Source: Paraspadella gotoi (lineage: Eukaryota > Chaetognatha). Taken from it: a stretch of 64,000 bases of DNA. Below the pieces are notes generated by a model. That model was not told where the DNA came from. It was given only the letters and a program-made list of their open reading frames with translations, and searched no databases. This document shows positions 53,666-64,000 of the stretch, piece by piece. The translations under genes were made by a program, and so were the position numbers. How positions within the stretch are numbered: the stretch's first letter is position 1; each line of letters begins with the position of its first letter. The stretch lies in contig JBJCIZ010000744.1 of the NCBI GenBank assembly GCA_051294375.1, positions 334,206 to 398,205 on the forward strand, in the 5' to 3' direction.

Positions 53666-54670
53666 GCGTAGTGAAAGTTACGTACGGAAATTCTAAAAGT
53701 CAATTATGAACAACATAACATCAGTGAACATTAATTTGTAAAAAAAATTATGTTTTTTAATTTTTGCAGTAGGCTATATATAGTACTATCCTTATAAAAT
53801 CGAAAATATAAATTATTTTTAAAAATTATTTCATTAAGTAGGTTAAAACTTAAAAAACTATATTTAATATATAAAAAATTAATTTTCAGCTTAAAATATA
53901 GCTTTTTCTAATTTTTGACCCACTTAATAAAAAAAATTTTCTTTCTTTCAACTTTTTATGACGAATCCAAATCTGCAAAAAAAATCTTAGAAAAAACTAT
54001 TTTGAAATTTTAACATTTATTGGATTAGTACTAGTATATTGTAAAATTGATATATAATTTTTTTATACATAAATGTTCATTAGTATGTTGTTCGTTCTTC
54101 ACTTTTAGAATTTAATTAATTTACAAATTTACTACGCCTTACTCCCCCCCTAATCGCTAACTCAATTATTAACCGCTTAAAAATATAACATAAAAATGCA
54201 ATTAAAATAAATTTAAAACAATTATTCAACAAATAATATGAAATAAGCAAAATTCTTTTATTCAACTAAACAAAAATGAAGAAATTAAAAAAAATTATAT
54301 TACTGGCGCAACACTGAAACGACGCTAGAGGGAAAACAAAATTCAATGGATTAACAAACTACGACCGGTAGTATCTAAGGCTGGTTGCGGACGTTGAATA
54401 GTAAAGTTACTCACTTTTTCTTTTAGGATTAACTAGAAATTATGTTAGCTTTTTAATAGGGCCCATTATTTCACTGTACAGTGTACCTCTCTAAACTTTA
54501 GACTAAAGCTTCCCAAACCCTTCTTCACCCAAAGGAGCTGAGTGGGGCGGGAGAAGGAGTTGGCGCCGTGACAGGAGCGAAGAGATTCGCAGCGCCGAGG
54601 CGGCTTTCGGAATGGAGCCGAGCAGGAAGAAGAATCGAAAGTGGCGCCGACTGAAGGGAATATAGGAACT

Positions 54671-54898
54671 GAAGAGACAGTAATTATTGTTATGTGTTAG
54701 TGACAGAACCGTTCAATATAAGCAGTCCCTGAGCTTCGGATCAGGCTGTAACACCATGTTACAGGCGGGTTAAGTGCCCCGTCCTCAACTGCAAGGCGAC
54801 CACCGGGCTAGAACCCGTACTTTGGGTTGGGAGGCGAATGACTTGCTCCGGCACCAATGGGCGCTGATGAACAGTTGGTGGATTTTAATCCACCATAG
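54671..54898 (-). mobile_element. tRNA-derived SINE, copy 3
   Basis: Complete body and head in minus orientation with small deletions (GGGTTCTAGCCC retained as the B box). Confidence 0.8.
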
Positions 54899-54904
54899 AA
54901 CTGT

Positions 54905-55220
54905 AGTCGGGCATTACCTAGGTTCACCCCGCCTATAAGCATGACTCTTTCAGTTGTGACCCGGTGGATCATTGACCATTAGGTACCGGGTTCAATCCCA
55001 ACCTGGTACCTACCCTGCGGGAAGAGTGAGGACGGCCGTAAGCCGCCTTGGGGGCGTGGCAAACCCTCAAGCCTGGTTCCAGGCCCAGGACCCGTTCCAT
55101 GTCTGTTAGAGGGGGTTATATAACGTCAGAAAGATGAAACTCACCGGCTGACGAAGTTCGGGGTCGCCAGCCCGTGCCGCCAACTTTAACGTCGAAGCTC
55201 GCCACAGACGAAGATAGTGA
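54905..55220 (+). mobile_element. Second SINE-like element
   Basis: About 300 bp of GC-rich non-coding DNA. It has an A-box-like TGGATCATTGA and a B-box-like GGTTCAATCCC inside a hairpin (AGGTACCGGGTT / AACCTGGTACCT). It directly abuts the SINE at 54671-54898. Only one copy was seen here, so the boundaries are approximate. Confidence 0.45.
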
Positions 55221-55489
55221 AAGGAAAGTATGTTGTCCTGTTAGGTAAGTTGAGCTTTTGTTATACGCCAAAACCCCGGTCCGCAAAACTAAAATTTTGC
55301 CGACATTTCTTTACTTGTTTTACTTCTTTTACCTTGATAGTTGATTGTAGTAAAATTGAGCTCTCGAGAACAAAACAAAACAAAACAAGTATAGAGTTTG
55401 ATTAATTAATTCATTCATTAACAATATTAATAAAATATTTTTTTACTCGATAGTCATCACTCGATTACCGAGTACAAAAAATATTTTTT

Positions 55490-56255
55490 ATCGAGCCTAC
55501 CGGCTTCTTTGTGACGTCGTCGTCGTCGTTGTCGGCCTCACGCATTTTTATAGTTTTGGCTAGGACTTACTATTTTTTTTTTAAATAAAAATTATTATAA
55601 ATTACAATGAAGTTTTATAAAAGTGTGCGTTCATAGTAAGTTAAAAATTTAGATCGTTTTTTGAAAAATTTGGATTATTTTTTTCCTTTTAAAAACTTAT
55701 CGCTATTTATTTAGCGATTTTTTTTCAATGCAAAATCACAAATTTACATCCGAGATTTTCGTGGATTTATTATCTTTCTCTCTCTCTTTCTTTTTTTCTC
55801 TCTCTCTTTCTTTCTCTCTCTTTTTCACTCATACACGCATTTGTTTGTTTTATTTATGATGAATGATTCATTGCGTCATGAATGACTATCATCACATCAA
55901 TGAATGACTATCATCGTATCAATGAATGATTATCATCACATCAATGAATGACTATCATCGCATCAACCATTTGGTTATTATCACATCAATCATTTTGGTT
56001 ATCATCACATCGATCATTTGGTTATCGCATCAGTATTGGTTACATCGCATCAATCATTTGGTTATTATCACATCAATCATTTGGTTATCATCACATCGAT
56101 CATTTGGTTATCATCGCATCAAGTATTGGTTATCATCGCATCAATCATTTGGTTATCATCGCATCAATCCTTCGGTTATCATCGCATCAATATTTGGTTA
56201 TCATTGAAGGGAGGCTCGATCCTATTCTTTTAAGATTTTTTAATATGTTAATGAA
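55490..56255 (+). mobile_element. Half copy of the foldback element
   Basis: It begins with the ATCGAGCCTACCGGC end, then GACGTCGTCGTCG, TTTTGGCTAGGACTTAC and the AAGTTAAAAATTTAGAT block. It continues through a CT tract into about 14 units of the ATCATTTGGTTATCATCGCA minisatellite and ends CGATCCTATTCTTTTAAGAT. Compared with 4775-7935 it lacks the second arm and most of the left arm. Confidence 0.65.
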
Positions 56256-56400
56256 TCCAATCAGGTTCTGTATTTTATTTTTAACTCATAAAGTGGGAGA
56301 AAATGATATTGTTAGATCCCTTCATCTAACCTTTTTAATTTCCTCTTTAATTTAATCTTCTTCCCCCCCCCTGCTCTCCGCCTTTCCTTTCCTCCCGTCC

Positions 56401-57274
56401 TCACCAAAGACCTCGATTGCCGTGCGCCGGGTCCTCCCGTAAGCCCTGCATCTTACGCCACTTTGCGCGCCGATTCTGGAACCAAATTTGCACGCGGGAT
56501 TCGTCGAGGCGAATTTGACGCGCCAACGTCAACCGGGTCACGGCGCTGGGGTAGCGATTGTCGTGGAAGACCCGCTCCATCTCTTCCAACTGGGCCGGCG
56601 TGAAGTGGGTTCTGGAACCGCCGGGGGAAAGAGGGGATTCGGGAAGTAGCAAAATCATCAATTTTGTATTAAAGCTTTCAACTTATTCTTTAAGAGTCAA
56701 AGGAGTACCGCGATTAATATTTAATAAAAGAAGATTATCGCAAAATTGGTACCTGTACTTTCACGTGTGTCCTTGTATAAAACTACTTGGTAATGACTTC
56801 AAAATAAGTTTATTTATTCTTTTGACCCGGGACAAAGAAAAAACTCAAGTTTAGACATGTCAATGAAATCAAATGTCTAAATCTCTAATCATGCTAGTTC
56901 ATGCTAGTTTCATGTCAATGGTCGCTTTGTTATGCGATACCCCGACAAGTCTGGGCTTTTCAGGATCTTATTTGTATGATATATCTTGATTTTTCACTTT
57001 CTCTCCTCCTTTTCTCTCCTTCCCAACCGTTCCTTTCCCTTTCTCACCTCGTCCGGGTTTTCTTTGTCTTATTTGTGTCCTTGTAGCCAACGACGTAGAT
57101 TCCGCTCAGATCTTCGTTGTGCTTTCGAGATAAGGAGCGTTTGTCGACGCCGCCGGACGTAAGCCCCGCCACCGCTTCGTAAGCCAAGCGGGGCGGTGGC
57201 GCCACCGAAGCGGACGAGGGCGACGACGCTGACGTGAACGTCGCTCTGGAGATGGCGTTTTGATAAGAGGCCAT
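56401..57274 (-). CDS. Paired-like homeodomain transcription factor, divergent
   Basis: Exon 1 is 57274-57048 (start [13 protein letters not shown]) and exon 2 is 56611 to the stop at 56401-56403, about 146 residues. The homeodomain starts at the exon junction and reads [14 protein letters not shown] through [15 protein letters not shown]. It has Gln at position 50, Asn51 and Arg53, as in Q50 paired-like factors. Met replaces the usual Leu at position 16, and the intron falls at homeodomain codon 5. It should bind TAATNNATTA-type sites in the nucleus, as its class does. The TGA stop overlaps a perfect donor (GGTGAGG on the minus strand), so a further exon may exist downstream. I cannot assign an orthologue. 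Confidence 0.75.
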
Positions 57275-58032
57275 GGCTTAGCGAAACTGGCGAAAATCGA
57301 TCCATGTAAGGTAAAATTCTGTTAATTATCAATTTGTGCAAAAATTTAGGATTCATTTAAGACAAAAAAAGTTAAATAATTAGAAATAAAAGTTTATACA
57401 AACAACTAACATTTAAAATTAATTACCTGTCGAAATTGGATTTCTTGAAAATAATCCGTTGTTTTTTGGATACGTATTTGTTTTATTGACCTTTTTGTTT
57501 ACACATGTTTGGATGTTGACGTTTTTTTTTTATCTGAAACAATCCAACTGTTTCATTTATCCTAGTCGATTAGACACGATAAAAAACTCGTTTACCTTTA
57601 AAAAAATTAAAACTTTTTTAATTAACGAGAAAACACCAAAAATGAACAATATGGCCAAGTCCCAGTTAGTAAAACCGAAACTTTTGACAAAAGATTGAGA
57701 CTCGTAATCGTCATTAAGCAAATTCGCCTCTGTTCGAATAAGCTCGTCAACGTAAGCTTTTCCTGTAACCTGACTTGCGGAGAAAGTTAGTCGAGTAGGA
57801 AACAGAGTGAGAACGGAATTCGAGGAAGAAGGCGGGAGTGGGAGGCAAAGTTCCTGAGGAGGGGGCTATACTCGGGATTAGAGTAAAGAAAGAAACAGAG
57901 AACGTTTCACCCCTTTAGCACTTCCCCCCCCACGCCCATCCCCCATCGGCTCACCCTAACCCTAACTGTCCCCGTAACTCGTCTCGAGCAATAGAGAGGC
58001 GCAACAGAATGACAACAATAGGGAGACGAAAT

Positions 58033-58143
<111 letters not shown>

Positions 58144-58336
58144 CGCCTTTTTTCCCCGCCGGCGGGATTAGCTCGGCGGAAGAAGAGAGATTGCGAATTG
58201 CGTACGGAGGGAGGGCGGGGGTGTTGCGTGTGGTGAGCGGCGAAAATAGAGTGAATGATGAGGAGGTGTTGTTTTTGTTTTTACGGAGAATGGAGAGATG
58301 ATAAGTTTTTAGTATGGAATAGTGAGAACAAATAAA

Positions 58337-58487
58337 ATAATTATTCATTATTCAATAAGCGAGCTATCTTGCTCTTTACCTTGGAGGTTTAAGGCCTCCA
58401 TCTCTCTTACAAGATAATAACATTACAAGATCGTGCAAGCGGTCTAGCTTATTCACTCCCAGAGTACCTGGCTTCCTTACCAATGAA
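58337..58487 (-). repeat. Dispersed repeat family A, copy
   Basis: It has AGCGAGCTATCTTGC, GGTTTAAGGCCTCCATC and the end CTCCCAGAGTACCTGGCTTCC in reverse orientation to 46584. Confidence 0.75.
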
Positions 58488-58829
58488 TCGGTGTAATATT
58501 TTTTGTTTTTTGAACTCTTTCAAATGGATAGAAGGACCACTCCATTAAGTATTAGAGCTGGGAATATTTTGTACTCTGCACAAGCACTTTTTGCACTACC
58601 AATATAATAATTATTCGTTATGTTATTTCGTGCAACACATTAAAATTTCAGTGTTTATTCGTTTTGTTTTCTTTTTTTTTATTGACGGGTAGGTTCCGTT
58701 GTGTGCCCGCCGAGATAGATAGGTCTTTCTTCCCGTATAACATCCCTTTCGCTCCTTACCCGCTCCTTACTCGACGCCCGTCTATTTCGCGACGCTTCCT
58801 CTTCTCTAGTGGGCGTGGCGATCCCCGAG

Positions 58830-58862
<33 letters not shown>

Positions 58863-58954
58863 CCTCCGCCGCTCGCCTCGCGGAATGAAAATATTTTTCC
58901 TTTATGTTGAACGAAAAGAAAAACTGGAGAAAAAACGGTTTTATCCTCCCATTC

Positions 58955-58955
58955 G

Positions 58956-58991
<36 letters not shown>

Positions 58992-59027
58992 CCATCACCA
59001 TCATCATCATCATCATCATCATCATTG
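58955..59027. repeat. (CAT)n trinucleotide array
   Basis: About 70 bp of CAT/CAC units. The frames through it (poly-His, poly-Ile, poly-Met, poly-Asp) are artefacts of the repeat. A (CCG)n tract lies at 58828-58870. Confidence 0.95.
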
Positions 59028-59403
59028 TAGAGAAATGGCGATTCCATTTCTATTATTTTTCTTTGCCATTTGTTTTACAATTTGTTTTACCTTTTGTAGA
59101 TTGCGCTTTTACTTTTCTTGGAGATTACTCTCCCTTTTCTTTATCTTTTACCAGATATACTAGGCCATAGACTTTAGACCCTTTCTCAGCCCGTCCAAAA
59201 ACGGCCTTTTACGGAGTTAGGCCAACCCCACGTCACGTCAAGTCACATTTCGTTATGATACCGTTTCAGAGAGCCCTTAAGGCCAGGCCCTTGAGCCCCA
59301 GAGACTTTACGGCTTTAGACTTTTTTTTTCTTCTGAAATAAAAGAGACAATTTGACAGTTAAGACGATAAAAAGATTAAACGATTTGAAACAATATGACA
59401 TTC

Positions 59404-59582
59404 TATGGTGGACTAAAATCCACCAACCGTTCATCAGCGGCCATTGGTGCCGGAGGCAAGTCATTCGCCTCCCAACCCAAAGGTCCGGGGTTCTAGCCCG
59501 GTGGTCGTCTGGCAGTTAAGAGGGACGGGGCGTATATTGAACGGTTCTGTCATTAACACTTATCAATAATTACTGTCTCTTC
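59404..59582 (+). mobile_element. tRNA-derived SINE, copy 4 (internal deletion)
   Basis: Plus orientation: head CAGCGGCCATTGGTGCCGGA, B box GGTTCTAGCCC, body GGGACGGGGCG, then a jump to ATTGAACGGTTCTGTC and CTGTCTCTTCAA. About 60 bp of the body are missing. Confidence 0.8.
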
Positions 59583-59755
59583 AATTCAAACAATAAATGA
59601 GTATTGAGCAAGACAAGGCTTTAGACTAGTGGGCGGTCTAGTGGATAGACTCGACAACAACAACAGACGACCACAACATCGACAACTACAATATGAAAGT
59701 TGCAAAATTACTTGTTTCATATAATCATACAATTCTATGAATATATATAACATAT

Positions 59756-59987
59756 TATGGATGACTAAAATCCAAAAACCGTTCATCTGCGGCCATTGGT
59801 GCAGGAGGCAAGTCATTCGCCTCTCAACCCAAAGGTCCGGGGTTTTTGCCCGGTGGTCGCCTTGCAGTTAAGAGGGACGGGGCGCTTAACCCGCTTGTAA
59901 CAGCCTGATCCGAAGCTCATGGACTGCTAATAGTTATACTGAACGGTTCTGTCACTAACTCATCACAATAATTTCTGTCTCTTCAAT
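59756..59987 (+). mobile_element. tRNA-derived SINE, copy 5
   Basis: Full-length plus-orientation copy from the ACTAAAATCCA leader to the TTCTGTCTCTTCAA end, about 170 bp after copy 4. Confidence 0.8.
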
Positions 59988-59999
59988 ACTATATATTCA

Positions 60000-61950
60000 T
60001 TGTCTATTATAAATATTATAGCATTTAAAATTATATGATGTTTAGAAATATGGCATATAGAGTTTGAGATTTAAAAGATCCTCTGTTGTACTTTAAGTTA
60101 CTAGTTTCATTATATCAAAAAAATATTCAAGAAAGTCTATGTATTTTGGTATTCAAAGAGGAACGAAAAGAAAGAGACGGTATAGTAATCCAAGGAAATC
60201 TGAGTATCAAATAGTTCCCTAAGTGTCACCCATTGTTAATATCGACAATCCTACTTTCTTAAGTATTCTCATCGATCCTACTACCTAAAGCACATACGTA
60301 CCATTTATTTTACTCGTTGCTTCCCCCCGCCCCACGAGACAACGAATTAGCTAAAGAAGAACGACCCCACACTTTGCCACTTTTTTTTTATTTTCGCCAC
60401 TCCCACTTGATCACCCTCGGTAGGGGGAGATGAGATCACCCTCCGTATATAATTCACTCCGCCAGCGTTCGGGTTTCCCTCCCCACCCATCCGGACCCCC
60501 TTTCGACAGCCACGCCCTATTTGCCCCTTCTGCGCTCGGCCGCTTGTGAAAGTCAAATTCAATCAGCAGATAAAGAAAAGAAGATTAACTCGGGAGCCTC
60601 TCTTCGCACTGGTTAAGGGGGGCGGGGGAGAGACGTTGAGCGGGTGGGGGGGTTTAGTGAGAGAAGGGAAGAGAGAGAGAAATGAGGATGAACGAGAGGG
60701 AGAGGGAGTGGAGAATTAGAGAACGTGAGGGGGAAACGTGAAGATGGGTAGGGAAAGAGAGGAAAAGACAGGTAAGAAAGTGAAAGAGAGAAGGAAGAAA
60801 TCCAAAAAAAGGAGTAAAAAACAATGAACAATTTGGATATAAAAATATGGAAAAGAGGAATAAAAAAAGGAAAACTGAGAGAGAGAGAGAGAGCGAGAGA
60901 GAGCGAGAGCGAGAGAGAGACAGAGTCGTCGAAAAAAGAAAATGTGGGCGGAGAGTATAAAACTCTTTTATTCACTTGTGGGTTTTTTTCTCTTTGAATT
61001 CGAATAGAGAATTCTTTCTTTCTTTTTCTTCCCTTTTTTCGGTAGTAAAGTTGTATGCAGAGTGAAGCGGCGCTAGCGGTCCCTCAGGTCCGACCGTTGT
61101 TCTTTTTTTTGTCCTTTTTTTTTGGGGTTTGAATTTTCGCGGGGTTTTTTGTGAGATGGTTAATTGGTTATACGTAATAATAATAATAATAATATGAATC
61201 GTTTTTTAGAGATCTGCTTTCCGCTTTCTTTAAAATTTAGGAAACATTATCTTCAACCGTGCTTTGAAAAAAAAGGAGAGAGATGCAGAGATAGAGAGAA
61301 AGAAAGAAATATATGAGATAGAGAGAAGGAAAAAAAATAAGGAATGAAAATGATAAGAAAGAAAAAATGAAAGAACAAAAGAAAGAAAAAGGGAAGAAAT
61401 AAAGAAAGAAGGAAAGAGAAAGAGCGAGATGGAGATAGAGTCAGAGGCAAACGGGGTTAAGTAGGCGCCGAGAAATGACGAGAGTCCGACGCAAATGACG
61501 CGCGAAAGTCATTTCTCATTTTCGTCGGACAATCCTTCGTCGCCGAGTAAAAGCTCGGTCGGTCGGTCAGTCAGTTGGTCGGTTGGACAACTTATTTCCA
61601 AAATTCGGGAAGCCCGGAAGGGTGGTGTCGGGCAGCTTGGGTTCTCTGTAATTTTCAGAGGGGGCGGACCGTCGGACCGACAAAGTCGGGATCTGCTGAT
61701 AAGCCGACTAAAAATATTTGTATTCTTTAATGAATAAAAATATAGAAGAATAGAAAATCTCAGAACTTTCAAAATGTTTCAAACAACAGCACAAACGAGG
61801 CCGGAACCACTGTGAGAAACCAACACAATGAGTTGCATAGAAAATTGTTGTTTCGATCGATGTATGTGAAATTTCCTTTGATTTCACGCTAGCAAAATAT
61901 TTGACAATGTACTAAAAAAAAGGAGTGACGGAGTGAAAAGCCGGTGGAAC
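60000..61950. other. Purine-rich spacer, no gene recognised
   Basis: It contains GA-rich tracts (60660-60930, 61270-61440). It also holds a GTATATAATTCACTCCG segment near 60446 that resembles a TATA region, and a GGACCGTCGGACCGACAAAG...CGACTAAAAAT repeat end at 61660-61722 shared with 42945-43015. I find no supported coding exon. Confidence 0.4.
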
Positions 61951-61977
61951 AACCTCTGCTCCCTCTTGCAAAGAAAA

Positions 61978-62268
61978 TTAACGTTTGAACAATTGTAAAT
62001 TGTGATCGAAAGGGTAACGCAAATCGAATATTTTGTCCCTTACTATCGCATTTCTCTGCGGTTGGAAAGGTTTGAAAACGAACAGGGTGGCCCCAAAGTT
62101 TGAAAATAGACCAAGAAAATATATTAAGGCTTTACATACGATGATGTTCATTTTCTTGAGGCCAAGTTTCGGGAATATATAACTGAATGTTAGTATTGGA
62201 AAAAAAGAAATACCCGTTAAGTAAACGAAACAATCTTTTAAAGATAAATAAAGAAAAAAACTATGCAC
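61978..62268 (-). CDS. Membrane-protein frame, possible C-terminal exon
   Basis: A minus-strand frame with hydrophobic segments (VYLTGISFFPILTFSYIF, ALIYFLGLFSNFGATLFVF) ends HNLQLFKR at a stop. It probably belongs with the frames at 62605-62945 and 63640-63999 as parts of one multi-pass membrane protein or its decayed copies. An arthropod chemoreceptor is one possibility, but no family motif is present. Confidence 0.3.
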   Translation of the reverse strand: MHSFFLYLSLKDCFVYLTGISFFPILTFSYIFPKLGLKKMNIIVCKALIYFLGLFSNFGATLFVFKPFQPQRNAIVRDKIFDLRYPFDHNLQLFKR

Positions 62269-62563
62269 ATCAGATTGATCGTTTTAAATAAATTACTCTG
62301 AAATCTTTTTAGAATAACTTTAAAGATTCGTGCAAATCGCTCCACGCAATATATTCGGATGTATTATTGCTTTCGTTAATATTGTAGCATACGGATTGAA
62401 AATAATTTTTAAAGCCACGCTGTATTTCTTTTTCCGTGTGCCTCCCAGGAAAAAACGAAAAAACAATTGCCGGTAAAGTGAAAGTCGCTTAAACTAAGCA
62501 CATCAGATTGATCGTTTTAAATAAATTATTCTGAATTCTTTTTAGAATAACTCTAAAGATTCC
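62264..62563. repeat. 66-bp direct repeat (62264-62329 and 62498-62563)
   Basis: GCACATCAGATTGATCGTTT and the following TTTTTAGAATAACT..AAAGATTC occur twice with few changes. On the minus strand the copies overlap the start of the membrane-protein frame and a neighbouring hydrophobic frame, which suggests partial exon duplication. Confidence 0.75.
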
Positions 62564-62604
62564 TACTAGTCCCACGAACAAAAAGAACACTGGAATCGTG
62601 GATA

Positions 62605-62945
62605 TCATATGGCCTCGTTCAATTGTACCAATTCTTTTCTCAGAGGAAGAAATTCCTTAGAATCTTTTTCGTTTAATTCAGTTTTCCCAAGACGATCATA
62701 CTCATAGCTCAACTTATGAGATGTGGTCAGGAACAGATTAGAAAAGATAATAAATGTATGTATAACATTCGGGATTAAGATCATTAAAATCTTTAAACCG
62801 ACTTTCTGAGTCGATACTTTGATAAAATAAATATTTCCCGAGACCGTTTCTGCAGCAATGAGACAAAGTATTAAGAAATAATTCGGCTCGAGATAATGAT
62901 AATTTCCAAGATTGACTACAACGTCAGGTTTGGCCTCAAGACCAT
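62605..62945 (-). CDS. Membrane-protein exon candidate
   Basis: A minus-strand open frame of about 110 residues contains hydrophobic stretches (NYFLILCLIAAETVSGNIYF, KILMILIPNVIHTFIIFSNL) and a charged end (LGKTELNEKDSKEF). It has no start codon, and a stop lies just upstream in frame, so it would need splicing. Beyond its stop another frame gives STIPVFFLFVGLVGIFRVIL. This pattern fits a damaged or multi-exon multi-pass receptor. Confidence 0.3.
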
Positions 62946-63062
62946 TTTATTTCGTCATGGTTTGTTCTGGATGTATTTTTAACGGATTAGAGCAGCGTTA
63001 AGTTCGTTTCTTGAAGTAAATATTCTCCGACATAAAAAACAATTCCGAGAGGGCGACTGAGC

Positions 63063-63237
63063 GTGACCAATCGTTCCACGTGACCAATCGTTCCACGTGA
63101 CCAATGGTTCCACGTGACCACGTGACAATCGTTCCACGTGACCACGTGACCATCTTTTCACGTGACCACGTGACCTTCGTTCCACGTTACCACATGACCA
63201 CGTGACCATCGTTACACGTGACCACGTGACCATTGTC
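63063..63237. promoter_or_regulatory. Array of CACGTG E-box repeats
   Basis: About eleven exact CACGTG hexamers lie within 170 bp, nearly all in the context CCACGTGACC, with units of CGTTCCACGTGACCA. CACGTG, and especially TCACGTGA, is bound by bHLH-zip factors such as MITF/TFE and by MYC-type proteins. Whether the array is regulatory or simply a minisatellite is open. Confidence 0.6.
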
Positions 63238-63302
63238 AATAATCCCTTCAAATTTCAAACAATCAGCGTTGATCCAATTTTCCTCCTGGTTCCAAATATC
63301 TC

Positions 63303-63390
<88 letters not shown>

Positions 63391-63405
63391 TAATAATATA
63401 ATAAT
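63303..63405. repeat. (AAT)n trinucleotide array
   Basis: About 100 bp of nearly pure ATA/AAT repeat. Confidence 0.95.
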
Positions 63406-63639
63406 CCAATTTTTCCTGAGGGAGGCGAGACCCCAATAAAACGGTTCGACGCTGACTCAGTAAAAATTAAAAGCAAAGGAATGTGTATTCAAACTCCAAA
63501 CGAACCAGCTGGCTCGTCACCACGTGCCTATCTATCTCTTGGAACAGGGCCAGACATAACATGTTCCAAGTCGGCGTAAACGATTGTAAAATCATTCTCC
63601 ACCCGGAATGAATGGAATATCTTTCCGAAAAATCTTTGT

Positions 63640-63999
63640 TCACAAGTCCCTAACTTCGGCGGGCGTGAAAATCCTCGCCAAAACCTCGGGGGTGAGAAAA
63701 AGTAGCCACGGGTTAATCTTGACGGATTTGACGTAAAATAAATCAAGAGTAACGTTAATTCCGGCGCATCCTTGCACCGCGCCCAGCGCCTCCCATATTT
63801 TCGGAAACCATGACGTTTTTAATTGATCGACGGCGAATGTCAAACTCGTCCTGTGATTGGACGCCGCCAGAACGAGGCTGAGCGTCGACAAGCCTATAGA
63901 CGCCAACTCCAAGTAGGGAGTATTTCGCCAGCTGCAGGAAAATTCATCGCTGTTCTCAGTCGTGCTGAAGGAAGACGCTCGGCAGAAACATTCACCGTG
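63640..63999 (-). CDS. Partial gene at the window edge, probable membrane protein
   Basis: An open minus-strand frame enters from the right edge and ends at a stop at 63640-63642. Part of it is bounded by a plausible acceptor (CCTGCAG before 63931) and donor (GAA then GTTAGG at 63655). It contains YLELASIGLSTLSLVLAAS and KTSWFPKIWEALGAVQGC, and NPWLLFLTPEVLARIF. Exon-like composition supports a real gene. The family is unknown; a chemoreceptor-like protein continuing at 62605-62945 is a guess. Confidence 0.4.
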   Translation of the reverse strand, partial: HGECFCRASSFSTTENSDEFSCSWRNTPYLELASIGLSTLSLVLAASNHRTSLTFAVDQLKTSWFPKIWEALGAVQGCAGINVTLDLFYVKSVKINPWLLFLTPEVLARIFTPAEVRDL

Positions 64000-64000
64000 A

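Noticed and set aside
63202-63393. Poly-Ile frames on both strands
   Set aside because: Artefact of the AAT array.

Overview
This window is animal nuclear DNA, most likely from an arthropod. The coding exons are short and GC-rich. They sit in AT-rich introns and spacers full of long (GA)n/(CT)n microsatellites, SINE-like repeats, MITE-like elements and Penelope-like retroelements. The arthropod call rests on a laccase with a chitin-binding tail and a sidestep-type Ig/FN3 receptor. A finer placement, such as a crustacean, would be a guess. Genes were rebuilt by reading exons through GT-AG boundaries and checking that intron phases join.

1-8300: almost only repeats, with inverted repeats, an AT-rich family shared with 42300-43030, a 3.2-kb foldback element and assembly gaps. 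8312-31663: a plus-strand cell-surface receptor of the sidestep type (four Ig domains visible, FN3, membrane segment, short tail), with its 5' end missing. Its sixth visible intron, about 14.2 kb, contains a complete 17-exon plus-strand gene for a secreted laccase-type multicopper oxidase with a C-terminal chitin-binding domain (17875-28961). One laccase intron holds a Penelope-like element with a hammerhead-ribozyme core at each end.

31664-41650: a MITE-like element, long microsatellites and a five-exon gene for a small secreted cysteine-containing protein of unknown function (35235-39970). 41659-46192: a minus-strand astacin metalloprotease in six exons. 48420-49124: an intronless UBE2R/CDC34-type ubiquitin-conjugating enzyme. 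51269-52838: a disrupted Rab GDI-like gene. 53145-53364: an orphan minus-strand terminal exon. 56401-57274: a short minus-strand paired-like homeodomain gene. 57300-64000: mostly repeats, an array of CACGTG E-boxes, and pieces of a minus-strand membrane protein that runs off the window.

The most notable points are the laccase nested on the same strand inside a receptor intron, the laccase-CBM14 fusion, a perfect 60-bp palindrome with a hammerhead ribozyme as its loop, and splice sites repeatedly embedded in tandem repeats. Several conserved exons carry one-base frame breaks or non-GT donors. These may be assembly errors or real decay.
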